Assembly (NCBI GenBank): GCA_902570265.1
Contig: CACFXF010000002.1
Coordinates: 97,239 to 161,238, forward strand
Length of the DNA: 64,000 bases
Reading direction: 5' to 3'
From: an uncultured Alphaproteobacteria bacterium
Lineage (GTDB): Bacteria > Pseudomonadota > Alphaproteobacteria > Rhodobacterales > Rhodobacteraceae
The notes under the pieces were generated by a model that saw only the letters and a program-made list of their open reading frames with translations, searched no databases and was not told where the DNA came from. Positions 57,777 through 64,000 of the stretch are shown here, piece after piece (within the stretch, counting starts at the first letter, position 1; each line of letters opens with the position of its first letter). The position numbers were made by a program, and so were the translations under genes.

Positions 57777-58043
57777 TTAAAATTCAAAATTTTTTAAAAA
57801 AGGTTTCAAAAGATCAAAATCTGGAGAAACTTTTGAACAAGAATCAATGACTAACTCATGATTATCACCCTCAACTTCTCCATTTACAAGTCGATAAGGG
57901 TCGTCTTTATAGGCTGTTAATAACTCTTTTTGAGCCAACTCTGCTGTAGAAGCATTATTTCGATCAACAGAAAATGTACCTTCCCTTTTTCCACTTGGAA
58001 AGTTTATATAAAATTTAATTTCCCAATACCAATAATCATTCAT
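57777..58043 (-). CDS. Hypothetical protein, 88 aa
   Basis: Small acidic protein (MNDYWYWEIKFYINFPSGKREGTFSVDRNNAST...) without signal or membrane segment. It converges on the DUF1028 gene with eight bases between stops. No family recognised. The initial strand pattern WYWEIKFYINF and the helix-rich middle suggest a compact alpha/beta domain. Confidence 0.55.
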   Translation of the reverse strand: MNDYWYWEIKFYINFPSGKREGTFSVDRNNASTAELAQKELLTAYKDDPYRLVNGEVEGDNHELVIDSCSKVSPDFDLLKPFLKNFEF

Positions 58044-58142
58044 AACAATACTATAATTACTATAATTAACTTTACTACATTATTTATTTTTTGGTAATAG
58101 GACTATTTGTCCTTATATCAAATATTAATTTAGTCAAACATA

Positions 58143-58355
58143 ATTCACTTTCGAAATATTCATAAATGGAAAAATATAAAAAATAAACGAACTTATGAGA
58201 ATAATGCTATACAAATAGAAATAGCAGGCGATTTAGAAACTTTAGTAAGTGATAAACATTTAGGATGGAGAGCATCACCTAGTAAAGCCAGAAGAAGGCA
58301 AAAAAGGTATAAAAATATAATGATTAATGAAATATTGAAAATTGAAAGGAATTAA
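58143..58355 (+). CDS. Small basic ORF without a standard start codon
   Basis: An open frame from 58134 to the stop at 58353-58355 encodes a conserved-looking basic peptide with AGDLETLVSDKHLGWRASPSKARRRQKRYKN. In-frame candidate starts are only ATA/ATT (e.g. 58143 or 58158); there is no ATG, GTG or TTG before GDLETL. The overall style (KHLGWRASPSKARRRQKRY) looks like a selected protein. It may use AUU, or be the 3' part of a frameshifted gene. Function unknown, perhaps nucleic-acid binding. Confidence 0.35.
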   Translation: MHFRNIHKWKNIKNKRTYENNAIQIEIAGDLETLVSDKHLGWRASPSKARRRQKRYKNIMINEILKIERN

Positions 58356-58432
58356 AAATAGATATTTATTTTCTTAGTTATAATTAAGACTATGATTAAT
58401 TTTCACCAATATTAGATTTATAGAACTATAAA

Positions 58433-58891
58433 ATGTTAAAAAAATTTGTGATAATAATACTTATTTCTTTTTTTATTGGAACTTTTGCAAAAAGTGAAAT
58501 AGTTGGAAAAGGTTTAATTTGTAAACTTTCTGATAAACCAAGAGTATCAAATTATTCTGATATTGTTATTTTTTTCAATGAAAACAAAGAGGTGGCTCTT
58601 AATAGAATATTTCGAGAGCTTGATACCTTTAAATCTATGAAAACTTCTCAAATTACACCTAAATTAGAAGCAGATGCCCATGAAATAAGATGGATATGTA
58701 CTACAGGCTGTCCTAAAGAAACTTATGGAAATTTTGTTTTAAACAGAAAAAATTTAGAACTCAGATCAGCTACAGAAAAGTTTAAATGTGAAGTATTAAG
58801 CTCTGCTTCAATACTTAAGGAAAAATTGCATTCTAGATTAATAGAATTACAAAAAGAATATAATGATGAGTTGAAAGGTAACAAAATATAA
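58433..58891 (+). CDS. Secreted hypothetical protein, 152 aa
   Basis: Signal peptide MLKKFVIIILISFFIGTFAKS then a mature domain with four cysteines (GLICKLS, WICTTGC, KFKCEVL) that may form disulfides in the periplasm. The C-terminal ~40 residues are helical and charged (LKEKLHSRLIELQKEYNDELKG). No family recognised. Isolated, with about 350 bases of apparently gene-free DNA after it. Confidence 0.65.
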   Translation: MLKKFVIIILISFFIGTFAKSEIVGKGLICKLSDKPRVSNYSDIVIFFNENKEVALNRIFRELDTFKSMKTSQITPKLEADAHEIRWICTTGCPKETYGNFVLNRKNLELRSATEKFKCEVLSSASILKEKLHSRLIELQKEYNDELKGNKI

Positions 58892-59241
58892 TTTTAGAGA
58901 AGTTTATATTATAAAAAAATTAATAATGTTAAAGGCAAAACTGCCATTCTACTTTTTTATTAAGTAAAAGAAATAAGTAATAGAAAGCTATAGAAATTCA
59001 ATCCATTTTCGTTGGATAGAGATAAGACCAAAAATTCAGGTAAAAAAAAATTGTTAAGTATTAATCTACTGATATATGTTTGTATCTAGTGTGTTATAAT
59101 TGATTATTTTCTTAGGCTTTCATAATTTTTTTACCCTTGTTCCTAAATTTTAGCACCAGTTCTCTTGTAGTCGACTATTAGATTAAAAACATAAATATAC
59201 AAAGATCTTTTATTACCTCTTAAGCACCATAATTTCTAACT
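58892..59241. other. 350-base spacer, no gene recognised
   Basis: No credible frame on either strand. A weak GGCA-AAAC-TGCC hairpin at 58934-58945, followed by ACTTTTTT on the plus strand, may terminate the secreted-protein transcript. The remainder is AT-rich with scattered stops. It precedes the 3' end of the SABATH-like gene and forms the left edge of the accessory region. Confidence 0.4.
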
Positions 59242-60363
59242 TTAAATGCGTTCAATTTCCATTACAATATGCACATAATCCATCGAATGCTCACTTGGGC
59301 TGTTAGCTACTTCATTTTCATAGTTTTTATAAAATGATTCAACAATTTGGTTTGTTTCTTCATAAGTACGGTTTTTTAAAGCACTACGAAAAACAGTTTC
59401 TGACCAACTTCTAGTAGTTGGAATAAATTCTTTAGCAAACTCCTCTGGTGTAATAGTGGCTTTATTATTTTCATACTCTTGTCGATATGGGCATTTTGTT
59501 AACTTTGTAAATATTCTATTAAGCTTAAGTCCTATTTTATTTGAAAGGCAGTCATTTCCCACAAATGGTTGGCTGAATTCCTCCACAGTTCTATAGTGCT
59601 GTGGAAAAGTCGCTGAAATGAACTCCTCCTCTGTAATAATACCACTGTCTAAATGACCTTTCCAATGCCTGTTAAAACTTTCAAACATCGATTTATCACC
59701 AGTATTGCCAAGATATCTCCCATTTTCATCAATCCCAAAATTGATACAGATAAATCGTCCCCCTGGCTCAAGTTCTTTCGCTCGAGCAGACAAAATAGCC
59801 TCCCAGTCCACCAGAGCCTGTTTTTTGAACTTATTTCGCTCTATATTTGATGCGCCTACCATGTGAACATGATTTAATATTTGACAAGGTTTTTCTGATA
59901 CATAGTGCATCGCTGTAGCTGAAAAACCTAAAGATAGAGTTCCACTTGTAACCAGTTGATCATGAAATCCAGTTCCACATCCGTGAACAAATACATTTTC
60001 AAACTCTTTTTGGTAAGCCAAATCCACATTTTCTCCCATACCTTGCATAGTTTTAAAAAGGGTTGAAAAATCATTTGATGCTAAATCTGTATAAATAATT
60101 TCTATAGGACGATGGTCTCCTCTCTCTCTCATAACACTAATTACGTTATACCAAAGTTCCTGACTGGTTCCTCCATCTGCAGAACCAAAATCAGCGAAAC
60201 GCAAGTTTTTTGATTTAGAAATATTATTCAGAGCGTCTATAATAAGATGTTGTAAAGAATCTATTGCTATCTTTGCTCCAATAGTTTTCTTAGAATAATA
60301 ACCTGCTCCTTTCATTGATAATTCAGATTGAGTATTTAAAAAAGCTTTTTCATTCTCAACCAT
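59242..60363 (-). CDS. SABATH-like carboxyl methyltransferase
   Basis: 373-aa SAM-dependent methyltransferase resembling the SABATH family (plant salicylate, jasmonate and theobromine methyltransferases). Ordered motifs: MKGAGYYSKKT (17-27, cf. MxGGxGxxSY), FADFGSADGGTS (56-67, SAM site), the segment IIYTDLASNDFSTLFKTM (cf. NDLPxNDFN), VHGCGTGFHDQL (cf. PGSFYGRLF), LSLGFSATAMHYVSEKP (cf. SSYSLHWLSxxP) and ELEPGGRFICINFG. The domain covers the whole protein. In plants these enzymes methylate carboxyl groups of small acids; the bacterial substrate is unknown. No signal peptide. Confidence 0.8.
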   Translation of the reverse strand: MVENEKAFLNTQSELSMKGAGYYSKKTIGAKIAIDSLQHLIIDALNNISKSKNLRFADFGSADGGTSQELWYNVISVMRERGDHRPIEIIYTDLASNDFSTLFKTMQGMGENVDLAYQKEFENVFVHGCGTGFHDQLVTSGTLSLGFSATAMHYVSEKPCQILNHVHMVGASNIERNKFKKQALVDWEAILSARAKELEPGGRFICINFGIDENGRYLGNTGDKSMFESFNRHWKGHLDSGIITEEEFISATFPQHYRTVEEFSQPFVGNDCLSNKIGLKLNRIFTKLTKCPYRQEYENNKATITPEEFAKEFIPTTRSWSETVFRSALKNRTYEETNQIVESFYKNYENEVANSPSEHSMDYVHIVMEIERI

Positions 60364-60504
60364 TATATTTCTCCATGCATTTAATAAATTTTATCGATAT
60401 ATTTTCTATTTTTGAAAGAAAATTATGAATAGCTAATATACCAAATAGTGAAAGTTCTAATTAAAATGGCCCCAACTTTAAGGATCAAACCAACGACAAA
60501 TTGA

Positions 60505-60903
60505 TTAACGAGGTCCAACAATTTCTCTGTTGTAACCAGAGTGGTATGAGCGAAACCTAGCTCCCCAAGCTGATAAAGCCTCGATAGCGTCTTGCTTTGC
60601 ATTACCTAAACAACAGACCCCAGTTATACTGACATGCTCCATAACTTCAGTAGCTAGTGGGCTAGCAGCATGGTTTCCGAGTCGTACCATCATCGCGTCG
60701 CTATCTACAAAAGATTCGATCAATGTTGCTTCGGTTCCATCTCCTGAAATATGCCATTCATAACTGATACTGTTTTCTTCCTTAAGATCGTAAACATATT
60801 TTGCTGCGCGGTCTCTGGACCACGTCTTAAAACTATCTACGTCTTTAACTTTGCAATCAATTATTAAAACCATTCGGTCAGTTGGGGCATTCAAGTCAGT
60901 CAT
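60505..60903 (-). CDS. ABM-like (antibiotic biosynthesis monooxygenase fold) protein
   Basis: About 132 aa. A ferredoxin-like strand-helix pattern is suggested: MVLIIDCKVKDVDSFKTWSRD, ISYEWHISGDGTEATLIESFVDSDAMMVRLGN. This resembles the putative ABM/quinol monooxygenase group. Start ATG 60903 has GGAG seven bases before; an ATG 12 bases upstream overlaps that element. Codon third positions are GC-richer than in core neighbours, suggesting transfer. It lies upstream of the SABATH-like gene on the same strand, 141 bases apart. Confidence 0.7.
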   Translation of the reverse strand: MTDLNAPTDRMVLIIDCKVKDVDSFKTWSRDRAAKYVYDLKEENSISYEWHISGDGTEATLIESFVDSDAMMVRLGNHAASPLATEVMEHVSITGVCCLGNAKQDAIEALSAWGARFRSYHSGYNREIVGPR

Positions 60904-60975
60904 AGTTTTCTCCAATGATTATTTAATCTTGCTGAACAAGAAAAAAGATTGGCCATATTTCAGCTAAGGTTTTTT

Positions 60976-61010
60976 TGGCTCCGGCGGTAGGGATCGAACC
61001 TGTGACCTTC
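60976..61010 (-). other. 3' tRNA fragment, likely att remnant
   Basis: On the minus strand the last ~33 bases match the 3' portion of a tRNA: part of the T-arm, the TTCGATC loop, a 7-base acceptor strand CGCCGGA, discriminator G and CCA. Counting back from CCA gives correct 7/5/7 spacing. The anticodon and 5' half are absent. The T-stem has two mismatches (ACAGG against CCTAC). The G discriminator and acceptor would suit an Asn- or similar tRNA, but identity is uncertain. Such 3' ends are typical integration-site copies left by islands or phages. Confidence 0.6.
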
Positions 61011-61093
61011 AACATATATATCTTATAACACCTTATTTTACTGAATATAAACATATCATAAAGGAAATAAAAGTAAATAAAAAGAAGATACAG

Positions 61094-61128
61094 TGTCAGT
61101 AGAGTGTCAGTGTCAGTGTCAGTGTCAG
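61094..61128. repeat. Short tandem repeat TGTCAG
   Basis: Four exact back-to-back copies of TGTCAG occur at 61105-61128, with a fifth at 61094-61099. Related ACTGACAG and TGTCAGTGG words follow within 80 bases. It sits between the tRNA fragment and the RTX gene. It may be slippage-prone or left over from a recombination site. Confidence 0.7.
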
Positions 61129-61132
61129 TGAT

Positions 61133-61247
61133 AAATATTTACTGACAGTTGGTCGTAGGTTCTGAGAAATATCTCAATGTCAGTGGATTGATAACCCAAC
61201 ATATCCAAAACATAATACGCCTGTGTTCGGCCAAATTTATGACTTAA
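61133..61247 (-). pseudogene. About 40-codon open segment, possible recombinase C-terminal relic
   Basis: A minus-strand frame without a start codon reads SHKFGRTQAYYVLDMLGYQ and then STDIEIFLRTYDQLSVNIYH before a stop. 'LDMLGY-QSTD' loosely resembles the LGH-S box of tyrosine recombinases, and the place beside a tRNA 3' end is where an integrase is expected. There is no full gene and no catalytic Tyr context, so this is weakly supported. Confidence 0.2.
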
Positions 61248-61381
61248 AAAGAAAATTTAGAGTTTAAATTAACTAGGAAATATCAGTTTATAGACAGTAA
61301 AGAAAGTCAAATAAATTATTGATAACTACGTAACTATATAATATGTTAAATTACTCATTTTAATATTTTTTTTTGATAGAT

Positions 61382-64000
61382 ATGCAAATCTTCTTCAAAA
61401 ATTATAATGGTAAAATTATTGTTATAGATGCAGAACCCAGCGATACTATAGCCTACCTAAAACAAGAAATCTTTGGAAAAGAAGGAATTTCAATCAGTGA
61501 ACAAAGTATATCGTTTGCTGGAAAATTTCTAGAAGATGAACGATCGTTAAGCGATTACAACATTCAAAAGGAAGCAACTTTATTATTAAATGGTAACCAG
61601 AATGACTTTACGGGCCCATTAGTTAAAAATATTTATTTTTCAGGAAATAAAAGAACCTTTGCTCCTGGAGAAAAGGTAACTTTAAATTATGAAGCCAGTG
61701 ATGCTACCGGAATTAGCGCCCTGCACTTTGTCTTTAAAAGTGGAGAAGGCAATTCAGTTAGATACCTGCGTATTCCTCAAAGAGGAGAAGAAATAGACGG
61801 TACTTTAGAATATGAAATTCCTGATACACTGAACGCTGCAGATTACACACTCGATAGTGTGGAGGCCTTTGATACTATCCCTACCTCGATTAACTGGGTC
61901 AGATGGCAAAGTGATGTAGGAAATATCAATATCAATAGTGAACTTCGGTTTAATTATGAGGGTTCTTGGTCAGAATCTCCAACACATCCACACGGAGATC
62001 AGCCGGGGTACGGGAAAAAGTTCGCTGTCAATTCCAATGATATGACTTTTACTGTTGCTGGAGGACAAAATGACTTTACGGGCCCATTAGTTAAAAATAT
62101 TTATTTTTCTGGAAGTCAAAGATCTTTTACTCCAGGTGAAACTATTACTCTAAATTATGAAGCCAGTGATGCTACCGGAATTAGCGCCCTGCACTTTGTC
62201 TTTAAAAGTGGAGAAGGCAATTCAGTTAGATACCTGCGTATTCCTCAAAGAGGAGAAGAAATAGACGGTACTTTAGAATATGAAATTCCTGATACACTGA
62301 ACGCTGCAGATTACACACTCGATAGTGTGGAGGCCTTTGATACTATCCCTACCTCGATTAACTGGGTCAGATGGCAAAGTGATGTAGGAAATATCAATAT
62401 CAATAGTGAACTTCGGTTTAATTATGAGGGTTCTTGGTCAGAATCTCCAACACATCCACACGGAGATCAGCCGGGGTACGGGAAAAAGTTCGCTGTCAAT
62501 TCTAGCGATATGACTTTTACTGTTCAGACTAAACAAAGAGAAAGTGAAAACCCGCAATCTACCTACACACCAATTAGTTGGGAGGAAGCTGGATTTACTG
62601 CTCCTGCAGAGGATGCTGTCGTCACACAAGCCTTAGAAAAATACCATAATCATGATACTCAACAGATCGTCATTGTTTTAACAGGTGGATACACCCCTCC
62701 TGATGGATGGGAAAGGGATAATAACGGTTTTGATACAAATTATATTCTTGGCACCGATGAGAGCGATACGCTAGAAGGGACCGATCAGGCAGATGCCATT
62801 TTTAGCTATTCAGGTTATGACACAATCCATGGGGGTGCCGGTCACGACACTATTCATGCTGGTTCAGGTTCTGATTTAATTAATGGCGGCGCTGGGAATG
62901 ACATCATCGATGGAGGAGAAATAAAAGGGGGTTCAAAATTTTGGAACACTGTTTCTTATGAGGATGCGCCGTCCGCTGTTTATGTAAACCTTGAAACAGG
63001 GGTGGCCTCCGGGGGTCACGGCAATGATACCATAAACAATATCACGGGAATAAGGGGTTCTGAATTTGATGACGAAATGATTGGTAATCAAATGACTAAC
63101 TGGCTCCCTGGAAATGCCGGGAATGACATCATCAGGGGTAGAGGAGGCTATGACTGGTTAGTTGGATACGCAGGAAATGACATCCTAGAAGGAGGAAGTG
63201 GTCCGGATGTATTTAGATTTGGAACTGGCGCACCAGGATCAAATATCATCACTGATTTTGTAGTTGGCGAAGATATTCTGGAATACTTTAATGATGATGG
63301 TAGGCTGATGCTACCCAGTTTAAGCCAAACAATAAATGCCGAAGGAAATCTTGTTCTAACCGCTCCTGATGAATCCACCATAACTCTTGAGGGCATTTCT
63401 GAGCCCCTTTCATTTGCAGAAATGGGCGGTTTTAATTTTAGAATAGGAGGAGATGGGTACCCATGGCTTGATTATTCTTCAGAGAGAGGCGATTTCCCCG
63501 ATCTCTGGGATGGTAAAGGCATTGTTGTCAATGGGTCAAATGAGAACCTTGACATCAATGGTGAAGTAATACCAAAATTGTCCATTATTCATCCAGACAA
63601 TAGTTCCTTAAGTCTTAATAACATTCATCTTGATTTTATCACTGGGAACTTCACAGCGATTGATCACCTACGCATGACTGGGTCTGACCAAACCGATCAT
63701 ATTATAGGCATGGACGGGGATGATGAACTTAAGGGTGCTGGTGGTAATGACCTTCTTAAAGGTGAAGCTGGTAATGACCAAATATGGGGAATGGAAGGAA
63801 ACGACAACCTCACAGGTGGTGCTGGAGCTGATGTTTTTTATTTTAATCTTAATATGGGTCAGGACATTATTACTGACTTTGATGAAACTGAAGGTGATAC
63901 CATTGAATTTGGAGGAATAGCAGCTTCCGAAATTACCCAGATTGAAGAGGACAGCAATGTTAAATATATCCTTTCAGATAATTCACAGTTAATACTTCAA
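61382..64000 (+). CDS. Ubiquitin-like domain fused to an RTX repeat protein (incomplete, runs off the edge)
   Basis: Open for 873 codons from ATG 61382 to the window end; a TAA at 61361 closes the frame upstream. Residues 1-~70 are a ubiquitin-like domain: MQIFFKN, EPSDTI, KEGI, FAGKFLEDERSLSDYNIQKEATLLL. By hand about 41 of 69 positions equal eukaryotic ubiquitin with no gap. Lys 6, 11, 27, 33, 48 and 63 are kept, Lys29 is Glu, and the RLRGG tail is absent. Residues 74-229 and 230-~385 are two Ig-like 156-residue repeats. Then come RTX blocks at ~457-513, ~543-617 and ~767-820 (GGAGNDIIDGG, YAGNDILEGGSGPDVF, GEAGNDQIWGMEGND). RTX proteins are usually exported by type I secretion through a C-terminal signal, which lies beyond the window, and they bind Ca2+ outside the cell. 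No ribosome site is evident, and no secretion genes are in view. Confidence 0.9.
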   Translation, partial: MQIFFKNYNGKIIVIDAEPSDTIAYLKQEIFGKEGISISEQSISFAGKFLEDERSLSDYNIQKEATLLLNGNQNDFTGPLVKNIYFSGNKRTFAPGEKVTLNYEASDATGISALHFVFKSGEGNSVRYLRIPQRGEEIDGTLEYEIPDTLNAADYTLDSVEAFDTIPTSINWVRWQSDVGNININSELRFNYEGSWSESPTHPHGDQPGYGKKFAVNSNDMTFTVAGGQNDFTGPLVKNIYFSGSQRSFTPGETITLNYEASDATGISALHFVFKSGEGNSVRYLRIPQRGEEIDGTLEYEIPDTLNAADYTLDSVEAFDTIPTSINWVRWQSDVGNININSELRFNYEGSWSESPTHPHGDQPGYGKKFAVNSSDMTFTVQTKQRESENPQSTYTPISWEEAGFTAPAEDAVVTQALEKYHNHDTQQIVIVLTGGYTPPDGWERDNNGFDTNYILGTDESDTLEGTDQADAIFSYSGYDTIHGGAGHDTIHAGSGSDLINGGAGNDIIDGGEIKGGSKFWNTVSYEDAPSAVYVNLETGVASGGHGNDTINNITGIRGSEFDDEMIGNQMTNWLPGNAGNDIIRGRGGYDWLVGYAGNDILEGGSGPDVFRFGTGAPGSNIITDFVVGEDILEYFNDDGRLMLPSLSQTINAEGNLVLTAPDESTITLEGISEPLSFAEMGGFNFRIGGDGYPWLDYSSERGDFPDLWDGKGIVVNGSNENLDINGEVIPKLSIIHPDNSSLSLNNIHLDFITGNFTAIDHLRMTGSDQTDHIIGMDGDDELKGAGGNDLLKGEAGNDQIWGMEGNDNLTGGAGADVFYFNLNMGQDIITDFDETEGDTIEFGGIAASEITQIEEDSNVKYILSDNSQLILQ
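61601..62524 (+). repeat. Tandem duplication, 468-base period, within the Ubl-RTX gene
   Basis: Two copies of a 468-base in-frame unit (61601-62068 and 62069 to about 62524). Positions 61683-62035 and 62151-62503 appear identical over about 353 bases by eye. The ~80 bases at the start of the unit differ at many sites (FSGNKRTFAPGEKV against FSGSQRSFTPGETI). Each encodes a beta-rich module beginning NDFTGPLVKNIYFSG and ending near NDMTFTV or SDMTFTV. Sharp identity beside divergent edges points to recent duplication or gene conversion. Confidence 0.92.

Noticed and set aside
58099..58113. AGGAC-TATTT-GTCCT small hairpin
   Set aside because: Five-base stem, no T run, and no clear gene end that it would terminate.
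61094..61128. TGTCAG array considered as a CRISPR array
   Set aside because: Units are 6 bases with no spacers; no cas genes are nearby.
61149..61162. Plus-strand word TTGGTCGTAGGTTC resembling a tRNA T-arm
   Set aside because: Only 14 bases match, there is no acceptor strand or CCA after it, and it lies within another open segment on the minus strand.
62438..63396. Minus-strand open frames at 62438-62629 and 63148-63396
   Set aside because: They are antisense to the long RTX frame and have no motifs or ribosome sites.
63720..63920. Plus-strand 66-codon frame within the RTX gene
   Set aside because: It is a shifted reading of the RTX repeats; the main frame has clear calcium-binding motifs throughout.

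Overview
The window is an AT-rich, gene-dense stretch of an alphaproteobacterial chromosome, probably from a marine, streamlined heterotroph. The evidence is gene content rather than a marker tree. There are alphaproteobacterial housekeeping neighbourhoods (rpsI-rplM; ppx-rlmE-guaB-rsmB), a recA with a GTTC-N7-GTTC box of the alphaproteobacterial LexA type, a dddP-type DMSP lyase, TRAP and BMP-type uptake systems, and a marine-type D-glutamate pathway pair (dgcN/dgcA). Spacers are short, and 1-nt to 30-nt overlaps between co-directional genes are common. No complete tRNA or rRNA gene and no CRISPR array was seen.

Layout. 1-616: left-edge accessory patch with a truncated secreted protein gene, a short integrase-like ORF and the rpsI terminator. 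617-14766: core genes for ribosomal proteins, heme A synthesis, isocitrate dehydrogenase, AlaRS, RecA, RNA methyltransferases, IMP dehydrogenase and an exopolyphosphatase family protein. 14969-18010: a methyltetrahydrofolate/corrinoid methyl-transfer pair. 18067-20411: a BLUF photoreceptor, a coiled-coil gene with an apparent frameshift and an OlsB-like acyltransferase. 20429-23266: a TRAP transporter. 23275-28420: an aminotransferase, a SOUL protein, then dddP, an HD-domain protein and an esterase in a row. 28428-33834: a GAF protein, dgcA/dgcN, a fatty acid hydroxylase family protein and a BciA-like reductase that seems to start at AUU. 33862-40921: a purine nucleoside uptake and salvage operon. 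41011-50963: dehydrogenases, an ABC1 kinase, an aldolase-family protein lacking the usual arginine, MATE, DDAH, an FAD enzyme and a photolyase. 51143-57768: a GntR-regulated peptide ABC operon containing a permease-ATPase fusion, with a divergent DUF1028 gene. 57777-61381: small genes, a SABATH-like methyltransferase, an ABM-domain protein and debris that includes a 3' tRNA fragment.

The standout is the last gene (61382 to the right edge, incomplete). It is open for 873 codons. Its first ~70 residues align without gaps to eukaryotic ubiquitin, with about 41 of 69 positions identical by hand count. They are followed by two nearly identical 156-residue repeats and then RTX-type glycine/aspartate calcium-binding repeats. 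A ubiquitin fold at the front of a probable type I-secreted protein, in an accessory region beside a tRNA remnant, is the best candidate here for an undescribed system. The ubiquitin-like part lacks the C-terminal diglycine and the Leu8/Ile44/Val70 patch, so classical conjugation is not expected. Mimicry, adhesion or a structural role is more likely; these are inferences.

Metabolically, the intact genes suggest a heterotroph living on algal and detrital compounds: DMSP, peptides, nucleosides, organic acids via TRAP, D-glutamate and methylated arginines.
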